A DNA stretch of 64,000 nt from Monosiga brevicollis MX1 (GCF_000002865.3 NW_001865062.1:177542-241541), one strand, 5' to 3'; shown: positions 37,573 to 50,864, numbered from the stretch's first letter. The notes: generated by a model not told the origin, from the sequence alone. Translations and numbers: made by a program.

Positions 37573-39991
37573 TTATGTCGGCCGAAGGATCAAGTTCACG
37601 CTGGGTGGCACGGGTTGGGTGGTCTCTGGCACAAAGTTGAGCTGTTCCACGCCAAACCCATAGCGCGAGGTGGTGTTGGCTCGCACGGAGATGTGAATCT
37701 CATCGTCAACAACGCATTGGCTTGCGTTAATGTGGGCAAGGTCTGCTCCCAAAGACTGGCCGTTGAAGGAGCAAACAACGGCAAAGGCCGTTTCATCGCT
37801 GAACAAGGTATCTAAAGTCACGGCAAAGTCTGCAGCCTCGACCGAGCTGAAATTCAAGGGCGCCTGCACGGTGAACATGACGTTCAAGGCCACCTCCGGG
37901 TCGCTCATAAGCGCGGTTGCGCCTCGCAGCATGTTCAATGACCGATAGCCCCTAACCCAGCAGCCAATGTCAGCACGCTGTTGCGGTGGTGCCCGATTTT
38001 TCAGCCAAAGCCTGTCTGCCGAGCTGTTGGTCTGTGGATGAGAGCGAAAACCACTTACCAGCCGCCACAGTGAAGATCGTCGGGCCGCTGATAGGCGCAC
38101 TGCACCAAATCTGTGGGCTCCATGTCGTTTCCCAGCGTACTATTGTAGATATCCACGTACGTTGTGGTGCTGCCTTCACTTTGCCCAATAAACTCGTTCC
38201 ATTGGCACACCAGCACCACCTATCCACTCCCACGGTGACCAAAGACAAGCCAGAATAAAGTTGATCGTGTGGAAGGGGGTGTGCAGGTGGTGTCGCATAC
38301 AACGGGCCAGCCTTTGGCTGGCGAGCCTGCTGGGGTGGAAAAAAATAACCTTGGGTTGAGCTTGCGCCATGTATTTCATCTGTTCCAAAAAAGTGGTGCC
38401 CTGTTCCTTGCCCTGCGCAGTAGGTGCCAACCACCCTCCCCTGATTGCAAAATGACATGGCGCTTGGATTAAAAAAATTCGCCTTGTCAACCGGCAAGCG
38501 GAGGCCAGGGGCGAATTGAAAGGAGCGGGAGCGTACCCATTGAAAAAGGCATTGGTGATGGTCATGGCTTCATTCATACAGTGCGACGAGTCATCGCAGT
38601 ATTGCGCCACTGTGGGTTGCAGACTTCCGTCCCTGTGTTGTGGTGGGATCGGTTGAAATCAGGTTTGGGGTGTACATGGGAGGCAGGGCGAGGGGCAAGC
38701 TGGGAACTGACATCCATGACCAGTATCCACGCTGGACCAAGTCGGGGCGGCCCTGCAGCTGGGCGCCCATGAGGCGCACAGTCAGGCCACTGTCGTTAAA
38801 AAAGCCTTTAGTGTAGCTGCCGGCGGTATCCAGGATGGTGACTAGTGGATAGCCCCGAAAATTCTGCCGCCCGCCCCGGCAAAGGGAGAGGAAGGTGGAT
38901 GAGCGTAGGCTTGGCCTGAGCTTGGACACGAGGCGTATGCAGAGCCCATGCGCAGCAAACAAGCACAACACGTGGTACGAAGCTGCCTGCGGGGCAAGCA
39001 GGGAGTCGAGATTGCCGCACCAGCATCTCAGTGGCTTTGGGTGTGGTGAGGTAATTTGTGAAAATCCAATCAATCTCGTCTTGAAACACGTCAGGCTTGG
39101 CCACGGGGCCATTATCCAGCCCCAGCAGCAGCGTGACGCACGGGTGGACTTGGTTGGCTTGTGACATGTTGTGGTAAAGGGTGAGCAGGTTGGTGGTGGC
39201 TTGCATGATCTCGATCATGTTTTGACCGAGGTCCTGCCAGTTGTCCAGTCCAAAGACGTTGTTGGACCAGTCGATCATGACAAAGTGGATACCTGCGTAC
39301 CGGAGCCAGAACGCATGAAGACGTAGTGCGCGCTCGTTGTTGCTGCCATAGTTGCCAATCAGAGGAATGGCCTCTTCCATCGTGTACTGGTTGTTATGAA
39401 GGGTATTCCACAGCTCGTATTGCATGCCAAAGGCTGTGGGGACTTGATCTGCAACAGTGCGACAGTCCAGGGCGGGGATATCGGCCAAGATGTCGGCGGC
39501 CACGGTGAGGGGCACTGAGTTGGAGGCATTGAGCAGCAGCGCTGTGACGGTGGGGTCTTGGCTAGCCGTGCCAACCACAAAAGGCGTGCCGATCGTGTGG
39601 GAGAGTAACAGCACCTATATTCAAGTATTGATCGCGCACATGCACTGCACTTAGCTTTGTTGTCAAGCCGGGCTCGAGCAGGGTTAGATCCCTGGGGCAT
39701 ACGGACCTGCAAGGTATGATTTCCAGGCTCGTAGGGAGCGGGGATGAGCCAGTCGGTCACGTTGGCACCGGCGCTGACCGTGCGAAAGGCGCCCCACTGG
39801 GTACCATCCAGGAACGGATACAGCACACCATCTTGATGGCATGACACGGAGACACGCCAAGATTGGCCCACCTGGACAAGGGCAGGTGCCCCGACACTCA
39901 CCACCAAGTTGGCCTCCCCCATCCCCACCACCGAGTCAGCCAACAAGGCCACTCCCATCCACACGCCAATCACCCAGCCCCTGACCATCAT
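37573..39991 (-). CDS. Secreted glycoside-hydrolase-like protein (GH99/GH71-like barrel, tentative)
   Basis: Seven phase-consistent exons (39991-39707, 39614-39021, 38863-38712, 38632-38537, 38440-38350, 38219-38059, 37951-37573) encode 585 aa. A signal peptide (WVIGVWMGVALLADSVVG) is followed by a beta-sandwich-like N-terminal domain. A barrel-like core contains PLIGNYGSNN, YAGIHFVMIDWSNNVFGLD, CVTLLLGLDNG, GYWSWMDGSLQP and VCQWNEFIGQSEG. The WN(E)-type strand end and the IDW/LGLD motifs are typical of TIM-barrel glycosidases acting on mannans or related glycans, here likened to GH99/GH71 without proof. A C-terminal beta-rich domain of about 125 residues with paired Cys ends the protein. Likely secreted or lysosomal. 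The nearby kelch gene is divergent, separated by 317 bp. Confidence 0.75.
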
Positions 39992-40012
39992 CGCGAAGAA
40001 GAGGGGGAAGAA

Positions 40013-40145
40013 AGAGAGAGATCGAGAGAGAGAGATCGAGAGAGATCGAGAGAGATCGAGAGAGATCGAGAGAGATCGAGAGAGAGAGGAAACAACACTA
40101 CGTCTTAAAAACACCGTGACAGTTGACCGTTACAAAATGACGTTC

Positions 40146-40184
<39 letters not shown>
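40013..40184. repeat. GAGATCGA and GA repeats between divergent starts
   Basis: Six to seven AGAGATCGAG units (about 40013-40088) and a pure GA run (40149-40184) fill the 317-bp space between the GH-like start (39991, minus) and the kelch start (40309, plus). Confidence 0.85.
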
Positions 40185-40187
<3 letters not shown>

Positions 40188-40308
40188 TCGTTTGCGCGGT
40201 TGAGGGGCAAGAGGGTGGTCGTTGAGAAGTTTGTGAGGTTGTGAGACAGGGTCTGGGCGTGCGTGGGGTGGGCTTGGGGCTGGAGGCTCGGGTTATTGTT
40301 TCGTGGAG

Positions 40309-42599
40309 ATGGGTGTGAGCTTGGTGCTCGTGGCACTGAGCCTCGGTTGGCTGGGGCACTTGCCTGCGGTGGGTGGAGAGGCGGCTTATACGTGGGCCGA
40401 GTTGTTTGCTCAAGATGAGGAAGGGTTTCGTGTACAGCCGCCCGTGAGCCCAGCACATCGGTAGGACGACTCATTGGCTCAGTGGCGTGGGTGGCACAAT
40501 GACTAGCTTGTGTGGGTGATTCACCTCCCTCATGATGACGCCCCTGGGTGATGTAGCTACAACCATGCCTCGCTCTATGATGCCAAGCGACAGGCCGTGC
40601 TGGTCACCTACGGCTATTTCTTTGACCACCGCAATCACCGACCCACATATCCACGGTATTCGCTCGGCCTTCATTTCCTGGCTACATCGCGGCAGTCTCT
40701 CAGTCGGAGGCTTTTTGTCTTTTGCTGTGCAGGGATGTCTGGATGTATGAATTGACCGCACGCACCTGGCGCCGTTTGTCGGATGATGCTGGGCCCTCTG
40801 GCCGCTACGGCCATGCGATCGCTTGGTTGAGTACGTGAGCCTTGCAGCATTTTGCTCTCAAAGCTTGCTTGCTCACTAATTTTTGTCGCACGGCTAATCC
40901 AAGCAGACGAGGATGAGCTGGTTCTTTTTGGAGGCAAAACAGAGCATGGTGTAAGAGTTGGTGACCTTACTTCACCCAAAGCACAGACTTGCGATCCTAC
41001 AGACAAGATGGACTCACTTTGGCTGCCAGAAAGCGTGAGAAAAGAGAGCGAGAGAGCGCGAGAGCGGAAGGGAGCAAGAGCGAGACAAGGGCCAAAACAA
41101 TGAGGACATAGATACACGTGCGCAAATGCCTGTCATGTTGCTGGTGGACGCCTGAGCTTCAGGTGTATTCTGTTCGGTAGGACTTGGACGACCTATGGCG
41201 TTTCTTCCTGTCCAACTTCAGCTGGGTGGCAGTGCCGCGGAAAGCCGGGGCAGCCTGGCCGGCGCCACGCGCGCTGCATGCCATGACTACACTGCGCACC
41301 GGTGCGGTGGAGCAGCAGGCACCGTCGTTGCTGCTGATGCATGGCGGGCTGGGGCGGGGGGACACCTGGTTGCTGAATCCAAGGGACATGGTCTGGCAGC
41401 AGAGCGCGGGCAAAGCAAGCAGCAATCCGGGCGTACGCCACGGTATCTCCCTGACAGCGTTACCGTGCAGCCAGCAGCTTTGTGGTCAATCCACGGGGTC
41501 GGCAGCCATTCTTGTTGGGGGTGGTCAGGTGCAACCGTTTGCACTTTACAACGATGTTTGGGTCTTCGTCGGGGGCAAAGGTTGGCGACAGGTCTTGTCA
41601 TCCCACACCAACGAAGCGAATCCGCATCAGCCCGTGCGCCTGAGCGGTGAGTGTTTGTGACATTGTAACAGGCGTTTGATCTTTGCTTTCTTCCGCTCCC
41701 AGCGTGCACATGTTTTTTTTTTCTGTGTGCTCCACGAACGCTGGTTGCGCCGAGATGTGCTTATCCTGTCATGCTCACCTCGCGTCGGCGCTTCGATCTT
41801 TGGTGTGCCACCCATATGCATGGGGCAGAGGGGGGGTGGGCGCCTTGCGAGCGTAGTTACCATGCCGCAGCATCTTGGACAGAAGACAGCTTACTTCTCT
41901 ACGGCGGATCCAATTGTGCTGGTATGAGATTGGCCGTGACACATGCATTTTTAGTCTTGCCTTGCGGTCTTTGGGCGTATTTTGGGCCGTGGATCCCTCA
42001 CATTTTGCCCGAGGGCGGGGCAGCAGGATCTTGTACGTTGTATGACGATGTTTGGCTTCTCAATGTCACAACTGCGAAATGGCAGCAACTATTAGCCGCG
42101 GATCAGGCGCCCTTGGCAAGTCGGTAGGTCAATTGCCTGTTGTGTGCTTTGGCAAAGGGGCTTGATTGGGCCTGGGGTGCGTTGACTTGCACGGCACTCA
42201 TGGCCTTTGGAGTGGACTCAGGTATCACCACACATTGGTCTCGACGGGACCTGGGTCGGCGGGTGCAAGGATTTTTTGCTTTGGGGGCGAGAGCTACAAG
42301 CCACGGTACGCGAGTCTCTTGGGTTTGCTTTCAACAGGACGTGGGGTTGATCTGGTGATGTCACGGGCTGCGGCTCTCGCTGTGGTGGCAGGTATATGTA
42401 CCACAATGGCATGTATGAGCTCCGGGTGTTGTCCGAAGCGGCGGCGGTCGAGGTGCCTCTGCCCCGCCGCAGCCGTGCGGCTGCTGAGCGAGTCACGGTT
42501 CGAATCGGCTTGGCCACGGCCGTGATCTGTCTCCTCTTTGGCCTTTGGTTCTACCTACGCCTCAACCCGCACCGCCGTGTGCCTTTAAAGCAAGCCTGA
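40309..42599 (+). CDS. Kelch-repeat single-pass membrane protein
   Basis: Nine phase-consistent exons (40309-40460, 40557-40655, 40733-40830, 40907-40950, 41181-41646, 41829-41921, 42027-42123, 42222-42305, 42392-42599) give 446 aa. A signal peptide (VSLVLVALSLGWLGHLPAVGG) leads into a kelch beta-propeller: YNHASLYDAKRQ, RYGHAIAWL, LVLFGGKTE, RALHAMTTL, SYHAAASW with LLLYGGSNC, YHHTLVSTG with IFCFGGES, and the closing MYELRVL strand. One membrane helix (IGLATAVICLLFGLWFYLRL) and a short basic tail end the protein. Small exons start and end at the same places in the kelch repeat (…R|YxHA), suggesting growth by exon duplication. It is probably a surface or endomembrane receptor; the ligand is unknown. 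Confidence 0.85.
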
Positions 42600-42821
42600 G
42601 CCTCGCTCCCCATATGAGCGGTGGTTCAGATGCATCGCATCGTCCCATCGTTGCTGGGATACTTATGGTTTGAAGCGCAGTGAAGCGCAAGCTGTCATGC
42701 CTGTTCAAGTCGAGGGTTTTTGAATTTTTTTTTCAGTCTCCTTTGGCTGTTTCTCCGTTGGTATGAGCGAGCGCCGGTCCGAGCCAGCGAGCGCAAGAGA
42801 AGGTAGAGGTGAAGTTTCCCG

Positions 42822-43462
<641 letters not shown>

Positions 43463-43945
43463 AGTGACAGTGCGCGTCATCTTGATCACACACTTGATTT
43501 TTTATTTTTTTATTTTTTTTTATGCGTCGAGTCCGTCGTTGAGGGGGTCGTTGGTGCGCTGTGTGTTTGCCGTGTGTGAGATTGCGGGGGGAATAGGCGG
43601 GAAACGCATTGATCCTGACCGTGGGAGGTCAAGGTGGGCGTTCGTTTCTGTTCCACCGCGTCTTCGTGGGCTGTCCGGAGGGGTGCGCCTCCAGTTTTTT
43701 TTCCAAAGTGCCGTGCTCCAGGATTGAGCTTTGAAGCTGGGGGCCGCGTCGGGCACAATTTTTCTCCGTTTGGGAATAAGCCAGCAAGCGCTGTCCTGGG
43801 AACTTTGTCGATCTTGCCTCAAGCGTGACAAGCGTATTCTCTCAATTGTGCAGACGGGATTGCGCGCGGGCGTAAAAGCCCTCTTGTCCGGGCCGCGCCG
43901 ACCCGCAAATACTTGCTTTTCAAGGAGAGCGTCCAGACCAGCATC

Positions 43946-46149
43946 ATGTACTACGGCTTGGCACACGTATGCATTCATCGCTGCCGGTCGTCCCTCCTCT
44001 TTCTCGCCTCTCGACTTCTTCTGCGTATTGAGCCACCCTTGCTCGGTTGGGCTGGACTTGGTTTGGTGCCGCTCCGACTCATACAACCGTCTTCTGCCGT
44101 GCTGGGCCGTGTCCCCGGTCCTTTGCCACCTTGATGACCGACCTCTGCAGGCGTCGCCGCACGGCAATCATTCCAATGTGCACTGCGATACCATGTGTCC
44201 AACGCTCATGTCCACCCCCTGGGCCCCGGCTCTTTGGATCATCGGTTCGTTTCTCTCTCTCTCTCTCGCTTTTTTTTTTTTTTTTTGTTTTCATTTCCGC
44301 CGTCCTTTGACCGTGTTTATAATTTCTCTCAGACCACCTGCTATCAACACTTTTGTTTCCGTCCTTCTCACCTCGCAATCCGATGCGATCACTCGTACCT
44401 TCTAGTGATTGCATACGTGGCCGTGGTCGGAGTATCGGCCATTGTCATGGCCAAAGGAACTCGCCGTGCAACCTATCGCGTACGAGCATGCTTGGCGCTC
44501 GGACATGCTCCCATGCCCGCCATCCCTTGTATATACATCAGAACCATCCCTTGATCCTCACTTGGTCTGGCAAATAGACGGCCCTGCTGGCCCTGCAAAT
44601 GATCCTTTGCATCGAGAGGGCGCTCTTTTTCACGGTCCGCGCTTGTGCCCCTTCTCACCGCTCCCCCAGCACGTTCAAGTGCTCATGCAGTGTCCCCCTG
44701 TCCCGCTGCTGATGGTTAGATCAAAGTGGATTGGTCCATGGAATCGCTCCTCGTGCTGGGCTACGCCGTACCCATCTGCCTGCAGTTTGTCACGTACGAG
44801 CCAGCCCGGGCTTCTTCCGAACCCGCCACCAAGGAGACCCGTGCTTTGCCGCGTCCGGCGCAACCTTTTGACCAGCTGTTATCTGCTGCAGGTTTTCGTT
44901 GCTGGTCCAGTTTTTGATGCAGCTCTGGCTGCTCATGAAACTCAAGGCCCACCTTATCAAGTGGCTCTACATTGGGACCGTCATCATCTGGCTCATTCTC
45001 ATTGCAGGCATGAGCCTCTTCTATACCCTCTGCTCCCGGGGAAGATGGTGCGTACGCTTGTCGCACCATGTCCTGGCTCCATGCACCATTTTCGGCCTGC
45101 CAATTCAACCCTGACGTCTCTTTGCTGCCCTTCATGGCGCCGCTCAACAGTGAGGGTCACTCCAGCTCGGGCGGGTTTGATCATCCCATCTCATTCCTGT
45201 CGGCCATTGTGTTTGGAACCCTGACGGTCACGCTGGGCGTGGCCGGCTTCCAACTGCGTCGGTACGCTCCACATCGTTGTTTGTGCCGGCAATGTGCATG
45301 CCCGGCCGTCAGTCTCTTGAGAACGTACTGTGACCCTGCCTGGATGCTCGCTCATCACCCGCTTACACACGTCTTTGGCTTGCCTGTCGGTGGGCTGCTT
45401 AGCTTGCTGCTCAAGTTTATTCTGAGCTCTGCCATGCTGGCTGAGGTTTGTGCCCGTCCCGTCACTCGCTACTTGCTTTTCATCGGCCCTGAACCTCGTC
45501 ACTGTCAGCTTCAGGCCTTTCTTCAATGCTCATTCGTCGTCCTGTCTTCAACATCTCCTTTTCCATACGTGGCAGCTCAAAGTGGTAACCCGACTCTTGT
45601 TTCTGTGGGTCATCATTTTTGCCATCCGCACAATCTGGTCCATTACCTACAGTGCCAATGCAAATGATCTCCAGGTGCGCGCCTATTATGCCGCCCTAGT
45701 TCTCTGTTCGTTTGCCTTTCTCCCACATCATCTCATTCGCCTTGCTGTGACAGATTCAACTCAACCGACTTCAGCATGATGACAAGCTCAACGCCTACTA
45801 TGCGTGGACCGCAGTCTTCTTCTTCTTTTTTGAGGTTCGCCTGTGACTGCTGCGTACATTGCTTCCCATCGCTGCCCCGTCTGAACGCACATGCCCTTTT
45901 CATGCTCCTCGACATGGCAGGTGATGCCGTCGTCTGTGTTGCTATGGACCTTTAACCACTGGAATCAGCGGCGAATCTTGGAGATGAACCTCGGTTTGTC
46001 CCCATGCCTCTGCTGCTTGCCCCTTGCTGGCCTGCTTAGAAAGGCAGTTGCATTCACGTCGATTTGTGCATGTTTTATGTGATACAGAAGCCAACATTGT
46101 CAATGGGCCACCGCCCGACGAGCGCAGCAGCTTGATGACTTCGCACTAG
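43946..46149 (+). CDS. Seven-transmembrane protein, TOM1/TOM3/GPR137-like
   Basis: Eleven phase-consistent exons give 295 aa, close to plant TOM1/TOM3 (about 290): 43946-43966, 44151-44244, 44406-44479, 44720-44793, 44892-45047, 45151-45261, 45403-45445, 45576-45674, 45754-45834, 45921-45993 and 46088-46149. Seven hydrophobic helices can be drawn, for example VIAYVAVVGVSAIVM, LYIGTVIIWLILIAGMSLF, FLSAIVFGTLTVTLGVAGF and RLLFLWVIIFAIRTIWSITY. The last helix, AVFFFFFEVMPSSVLLW, then FNHWNQRR, resembles the YFLVEILPS...LR block of the TOM1/GPR137 family. An N-terminal ectodomain with a sequon and two Cys precedes helix 1. An upstream in-frame extension before 43946 is possible. These proteins act in endolysosomal/tonoplast membranes (family knowledge). 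The family call is moderate; 7TM coding is firm. Confidence 0.7.
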
Positions 46150-46459
46150 TGGACCTTGTCAATGTGTGTACTCCATTTGGTTTCTCCATATTTTTTTTTT
46201 ATATGTTAGCTTGCTTCTTGTAGACATGTGAAGGTGTTGTTTGAGTAAAAGTACACGACTCTCTCCTTCGTCTCTCCCACCCTGTTCCCGCGCCCTGTCT
46301 TGCTTGTCGTCGTTGTTGTTGGGTGCTATTGTTGCTTGGGATGCGGTCTGATTTTGAGCTTGGCAGGACAAGGTGCCGAGGGATTGATAGTACTGGAATT
46401 ACATAATATTTGGACATGTGGGTCATGTTTGAACTTTGTGAGCGCCTTCCGCGCACTTC
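46150..46459. other. Convergent intergenic region
   Basis: This is the 3' flank of two convergent genes with a T run at about 46190-46201. Nothing else is recognised. Confidence 0.5.
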
Positions 46460-46524
46460 TCAAGCTGAAATGCCAGCGAGGCGGCCTGCACGAGGGTGGG
46501 GGTTGGTTGGTTTAGAAGTTTCGA

Positions 46525-47742
46525 TTATGTACACTCACCATCCACCTCGGTGAGAAGAACCGCCTTGATGTCGGGCCAACCGACATTGTCACGACTAAAG
46601 TTGTAGGTTATGGGCTCGACCTCACGTCGGGCTTTGTCCAGGTCGAAGAGGGAGAGGGCGGGGAGGCGATCGCGAAGCATGGCGGTGGCCACGCGCATCT
46701 TGAGATGAAAATCGGAGGAGTGGGCCTTGCTCGTGCGCGGAGCATGGCCGGCACGCACAAAAGCATCGGTGGCCTGACGCTCCCGCAAGGACGTATAGTG
46801 ATAGGCTTCAGCATGAATCCCGTACTTGCGCTTGAAGGCATCAATGCTTCGCTCCAGACAGGCCACTTGCTGGCGATTGAGCCAGGCAAGCTTGCCAGCG
46901 TAGGGGTTGATGACAATGATGATGACGTACGGTTCAATCTTTTCCGAGAGATGAAACTCGTACACGTCACCCTCGAGTTCCTGGACAAAGACGGTGGCTA
47001 GGAAGCGGGGCTGTATTTGGACCACCTCGCGTGTAAAGACCATGTGACCAAGTAAAGGGTTAAGTCCCCGCAGCTGGCGCCGCAGGCGCTCGAGGGGTAC
47101 GGTGTGGGCCATGGAGCTGGCGGTCTGCACGTCTGACAAGGAAACAAGCTGGAGAAGCTTAATGTGAAGGCGAAGCGCAGCCAGACCAATGTCTATAAAG
47201 ACCGAGAAGCGAGCATCGGGTTGGCTGGCGGCCGGCGCTGCCATGAGCGCATCAAGGCTGGGATATCGGGGGGCATCCGGGTGCGGGGCGGTCAGGAAGC
47301 TCAAAGGGTGCTGGGAGGTTTGGAGATGCTGTTGCTGAAAGGTAGCGAGCGCCGCGTGCAGCTCATCCCGAGGCACATCGGCCCACATCGGCAGTTCACC
47401 GCGGGCGGGATCAAGCACACAGACCTCCACCATGGGTTGGAAGTTGTCACAGAGGAAGAAGCAGATAAAGCCACGCTGCTCTGGTAACCGACGACGGAAG
47501 AGGAGCTTGAAGCGCCCGCGGCGAAACCGAAGGTTGATGAAGTTGCGACGCTCATTCCGCACCAGATTGGCAGCCAGCATGTGCGCTAGCATGGGGTCAA
47601 TCTCCCCCAACCGTCGAGTCACCTGCCGCACGGCATCCTGCGCCTGCTGCGGCGATAACGCCTGATCCGACTGCCGCCACGCCTCGACCAGCCGGCAGTT
47701 GGGCAGCACCAGCTCCGTCGCCGTCGCCGTCGCCACTGCCAT
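46525..47742 (-). CDS. Orphan protein with two related internal domains
   Basis: One long ORF of 405 aa is not recognised. Two segments look homologous to each other. The first (about 45-145) has DPMLAHMLAANLV, a strand-rich RFKLLFRRRLPEQRGFICFF region, then DELHAALATFQQQH. The second (about 225-320) has NPLLGHMVFTREVV, then VYEFHLSEKIEPYVIIIVIN and LERSIDAFKRKYG. A third block near the end (SSDFHLKMRVATAMLRDRLP) looks conserved. The ORF end contains GATGGTGAGT. A donor at 46538, with an acceptor giving a 26-nt exon 46485-46460, would replace the last residues and keep phase. It is head to head with the ceramidase-like gene, 135 bp apart. Confidence 0.65.
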   Translation of the reverse strand: MAVATATATELVLPNCRLVEAWRQSDQALSPQQAQDAVRQVTRRLGEIDPMLAHMLAANLVRNERRNFINLRFRRGRFKLLFRRRLPEQRGFICFFLCDNFQPMVEVCVLDPARGELPMWADVPRDELHAALATFQQQHLQTSQHPLSFLTAPHPDAPRYPSLDALMAAPAASQPDARFSVFIDIGLAALRLHIKLLQLVSLSDVQTASSMAHTVPLERLRRQLRGLNPLLGHMVFTREVVQIQPRFLATVFVQELEGDVYEFHLSEKIEPYVIIIVINPYAGKLAWLNRQQVACLERSIDAFKRKYGIHAEAYHYTSLRERQATDAFVRAGHAPRTSKAHSSDFHLKMRVATAMLRDRLPALSLFDLDKARREVEPITYNFSRDNVGWPDIKAVLLTEVDGECT

Positions 47743-47877
47743 GACTTGCTTAAATATAGAAAATACTTTCTGAACAACGATAACATGTGGGCAGTGGAAT
47801 TAACAAGTTTGTGTTGGTTTGAAAGTAAAATAGTTTTATTTTGAGTTGGGTCGGATTTGCGGACTGGACAGAACGCG
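47743..47877. promoter_or_regulatory. 135-bp bidirectional promoter space
   Basis: This is the whole space between two divergent start codons (47742 minus, 47878 plus). It is AT-rich compared with its flanks and contains TTAAATATAGAAAATACTTT near 47751-47770 and TAGTTTTATTTTGAG near 47831. The AAAATACTT word is shared with the OGFOD2/LSM14 intergenic space. No GA tract is present. Confidence 0.45.
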
Positions 47878-49231
47878 ATGAAGACGCTGGTGATGGACGG
47901 GCTGCCGGCGGCGATGGTGGCTCTGGCGGCGGCGGGCGTGTGGGGGGCGCAGGTGCATACTCGGCATTGGTGGCAGGAGCTTGAAGCAGATCCAGGTGCG
48001 GGGTGTTGGGCTGTGTCATTGTGGTGGGTGGGGAGAGATGCTTGAAGACCGGTGTGCCCGTGCCACTTTTGTTTTGATTCTGGCGTCGCAGCTCATTTCC
48101 GCACTTTGATGGCTTTCCAATGCCGTCTGTGCGGGTGTGAACAGGTCCATGGTGTGAGCATGATCACCATGACCGCTTCCTACGAGAGCCTGCCAACGCC
48201 CTGACAGATTTCGCCTATCTGATTGTGCGTGGCTCTCTCCAACTGCCTACTCGTCTGACTTGTCCAAACGCCTGGCTCACCAGGACCAAATCACTGGCAA
48301 TGGGCTGCCGTGTCTGGGCGCGCTCCTGTTTTGTGCTTGACAATCGTCGTGTATCTCGTGGTGGGGTTGCTGATAGGTGGCTGCCTTGGTGCTACGCCGG
48401 GCGCTCCGGCTCTACAGCCCAAAGGCCGGTCGCCGAGTCTCGAGCTTTGAGCATAGGATGCGCGGTCCCGTTCTGGCCTATGCGGCTATCAATGCCCTTC
48501 ATGCGGCTGGATCCTTTGCCAATCACGCGTGCCGATGCTTTCCAGGGCATGTGGCCGATGTCTTTGGCATGTATTGGACGGTGGCAGGCTTGTTCGGCTT
48601 TTATCAGATGCGTGCCCTGATGACTGCCGGAATTGTCACTACAAAAGCAAGCCAGTTGTGGTTCCTGTTGCATGGCATGGCGGCTCCCGTAGTGTTGTGG
48701 CAGCTCTCTCAGTATCGGTATGCAGACCCACTCTGCCACCGCTCGGAGAATTTAACCGTCACCACGCTTGTGGTGGGCATGTTGGCCTGCTACGCGCTAC
48801 ATCTTTACCTCACCCGTCAGATCAAGGTGAGCCATGGAAAAAAGGGAAATTGGCACGCTGTTGGTTCCCAACTTGTTGGTCCGAATCACCGACGCCCATG
48901 TCGAGCAGGTCGTAGGACGCCGGCTCGACCGGCTGGGCATGGCACTGGCGGCCTTGATTTTTGGCAAGGTGAGGCTAGCTGTTACGCATCGTGCCTCTTC
49001 TGGCAACACGTCGCCCCAGGCCTAAACGCTGCTGCTGTTTTGAACCGGATATAGGTGGCACAGGAGCTCGATATTCACCGCCTCTGGTGTGAACCAGATA
49101 GCTGGCTTCAGGGCCATGCCTTGTGGCACGTCAGCTCTGCTATGGCCATCTGGCTGGCACTCGACGTCGTCTTGAGCGAGGAGCAAGCTTTGCCAATCAA
49201 AAACGGGCATAGTCGAGAACGGGTGCCGTGA
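47878..49231 (+). CDS. Alkaline-ceramidase-like seven-helix membrane hydrolase
   Basis: Five phase-consistent exons (47878-47995, 48145-48224, 48377-48826, 48909-48968, 49055-49231) encode 294 aa. Alkaline ceramidases (CREST superfamily) hydrolyse ceramide with a buried zinc. The expected pattern is visible: GPWCEHDHHDRFLREPANAL near residue 41, SxxxH in AAGSFANHACRC, an Asp in HVADVFGMYW, and HxxxH in SWLQGHALWHVSSA near the C-terminus. Several hydrophobic helices lie between them. Spacing is slightly different from human ACER enzymes, so substrate and orthology are open. A possible 30-bp GTATG..GAG stretch in exon 3 is kept as coding because the frame is open. Likely located in the ER or Golgi. 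Confidence 0.78.
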
Positions 49232-49476
49232 AAGCCTCCTCATCTTCTTTTCTCGATTTTGTTTGGACTTTTTGAACGAGAGCTTGATAGGAAAGCTTGA
49301 TAGACACTAGCGCGTCAATTGAATCGAATCGACAAAGCCGAAAGCCCCCAAAAACAAACAAAAAAAAATCAAAAATCAAAAATAAAACAAGGATGGGGAC
49401 AAGGGGCACGGCGAAGAAGCGCAGAAACAGACAAAAGAACACGAGAGTCCAGGGGACTCAAACGCTGAACCTAGAC

Positions 49477-50864
49477 CTAGTTGAGATAGGTGATGAGGGC
49501 GGTTTGACGCTCGACGGCGCGGTCGATGAAGACCTTGAGGGCAGCGAGGTGAAGCTCCAAGTATTCGGCAGTTGTGTAAGCGTGATCGATAATGCCCTTG
49601 GCGGCTTCCTCGGTGGCAAGAATCGGGGCGATGTCTGCGGCTTGCCAGTCGTTGAGCATGGCCTGCACCTTGGCCACGTCGGCAGGTAGGAGGAGCGCGG
49701 CGGGGGCGATAAAAGGGCTTGCAAGCTGCTCGCTGGGCACATATTCGCAGTTGATAAAGGTAAAGGGTTGGAACCCAAAGACGGGTTGCGTGCCCAGGTG
49801 GAGCATGTATCGGATGCGGAGGACATTGACGGTGCCTTCGGTGGGCAAAAAGGCAGCGGCCAGCCTTTCCTTGAGCTCATCGGCTTTGAGCTTCTCGGCC
49901 GGAACTTGAAAGCGTTCGTCTAGGGGCAAGAGCTGCTCGGGCGCCAGCTTGCGGTACTTGGGCAGGGGCTCGCCGCTGGGCTGCGGATGTGAAGGAGAAG
50001 CGAGGACATGAGCTTTCGATGTGATTTTGATGTGGTTTCAAAGTGACCGAGGGCAGGTTGGCAGATGATGATTGTCATGACCGAGGGGACAGGTGTGAGG
50101 CCGGGCTCACATCATTGGCTTGAACAAGTCGACGCGAGTGTGCGTGTTGCACTCCACGAATGCCGGGCATGTGATCGATCTTGTAGCCCTTTTTGATCTT
50201 GGTCATCATCTGAGCCGCGAGGGTGGCATTCCACGAAAGAATGAGCGTTTGAGGGGGCGATGGGGCTTGCTGGGGGGGGGGGCGGCGTTACGTACAAGGT
50301 GTTCGGCCCCAGCCATGGCTTGGGCCGGGGTATCGTACTCGTCTGAGCGCCCCGGCGCGGTGCAAGCACCGACAGAGCCAAACTTGCTAGTGTAACAGGG
50401 CTTGCTGCTCGTGCTGACAGCACACTGGCGGTGAAGTACAAGGGGCAGCAGGTTCGGTTGGATCAGGCTGAGACGGGTTGGGCGCAAAAGGGGGCGGCAA
50501 TTCAGAAACAAAAAACAAAACAAAAACAGAAGGTATATGGGATCATAACGTACAGTGTAAGCCTTGTTGTGGCGGCCACGTGTATCAGAGACGCGGGCGT
50601 GGGCGTGGGCTGAAGCCAACTTGGCCTTGACGGCGTCTGGGAAACGGGCTAACACCAAAGCCGTGAGCGGGCTGGCCTGGGATTGTGGCAACGGTGCAGA
50701 GGGTGGGGTGGGTGGTGCTTAATCGAGGCGACCGATCAAGGCACCTACTGGAGAAGATGTAGGTCAAGGCTGGCCCGGCCTTGTCGAGATCCAGGCGGTT
50801 GAAGTCATCCGACTCTGGTTTCTGAAAAGGAAGAACCACAAAGGCTGAGCGCGGGTTCGGCAGA

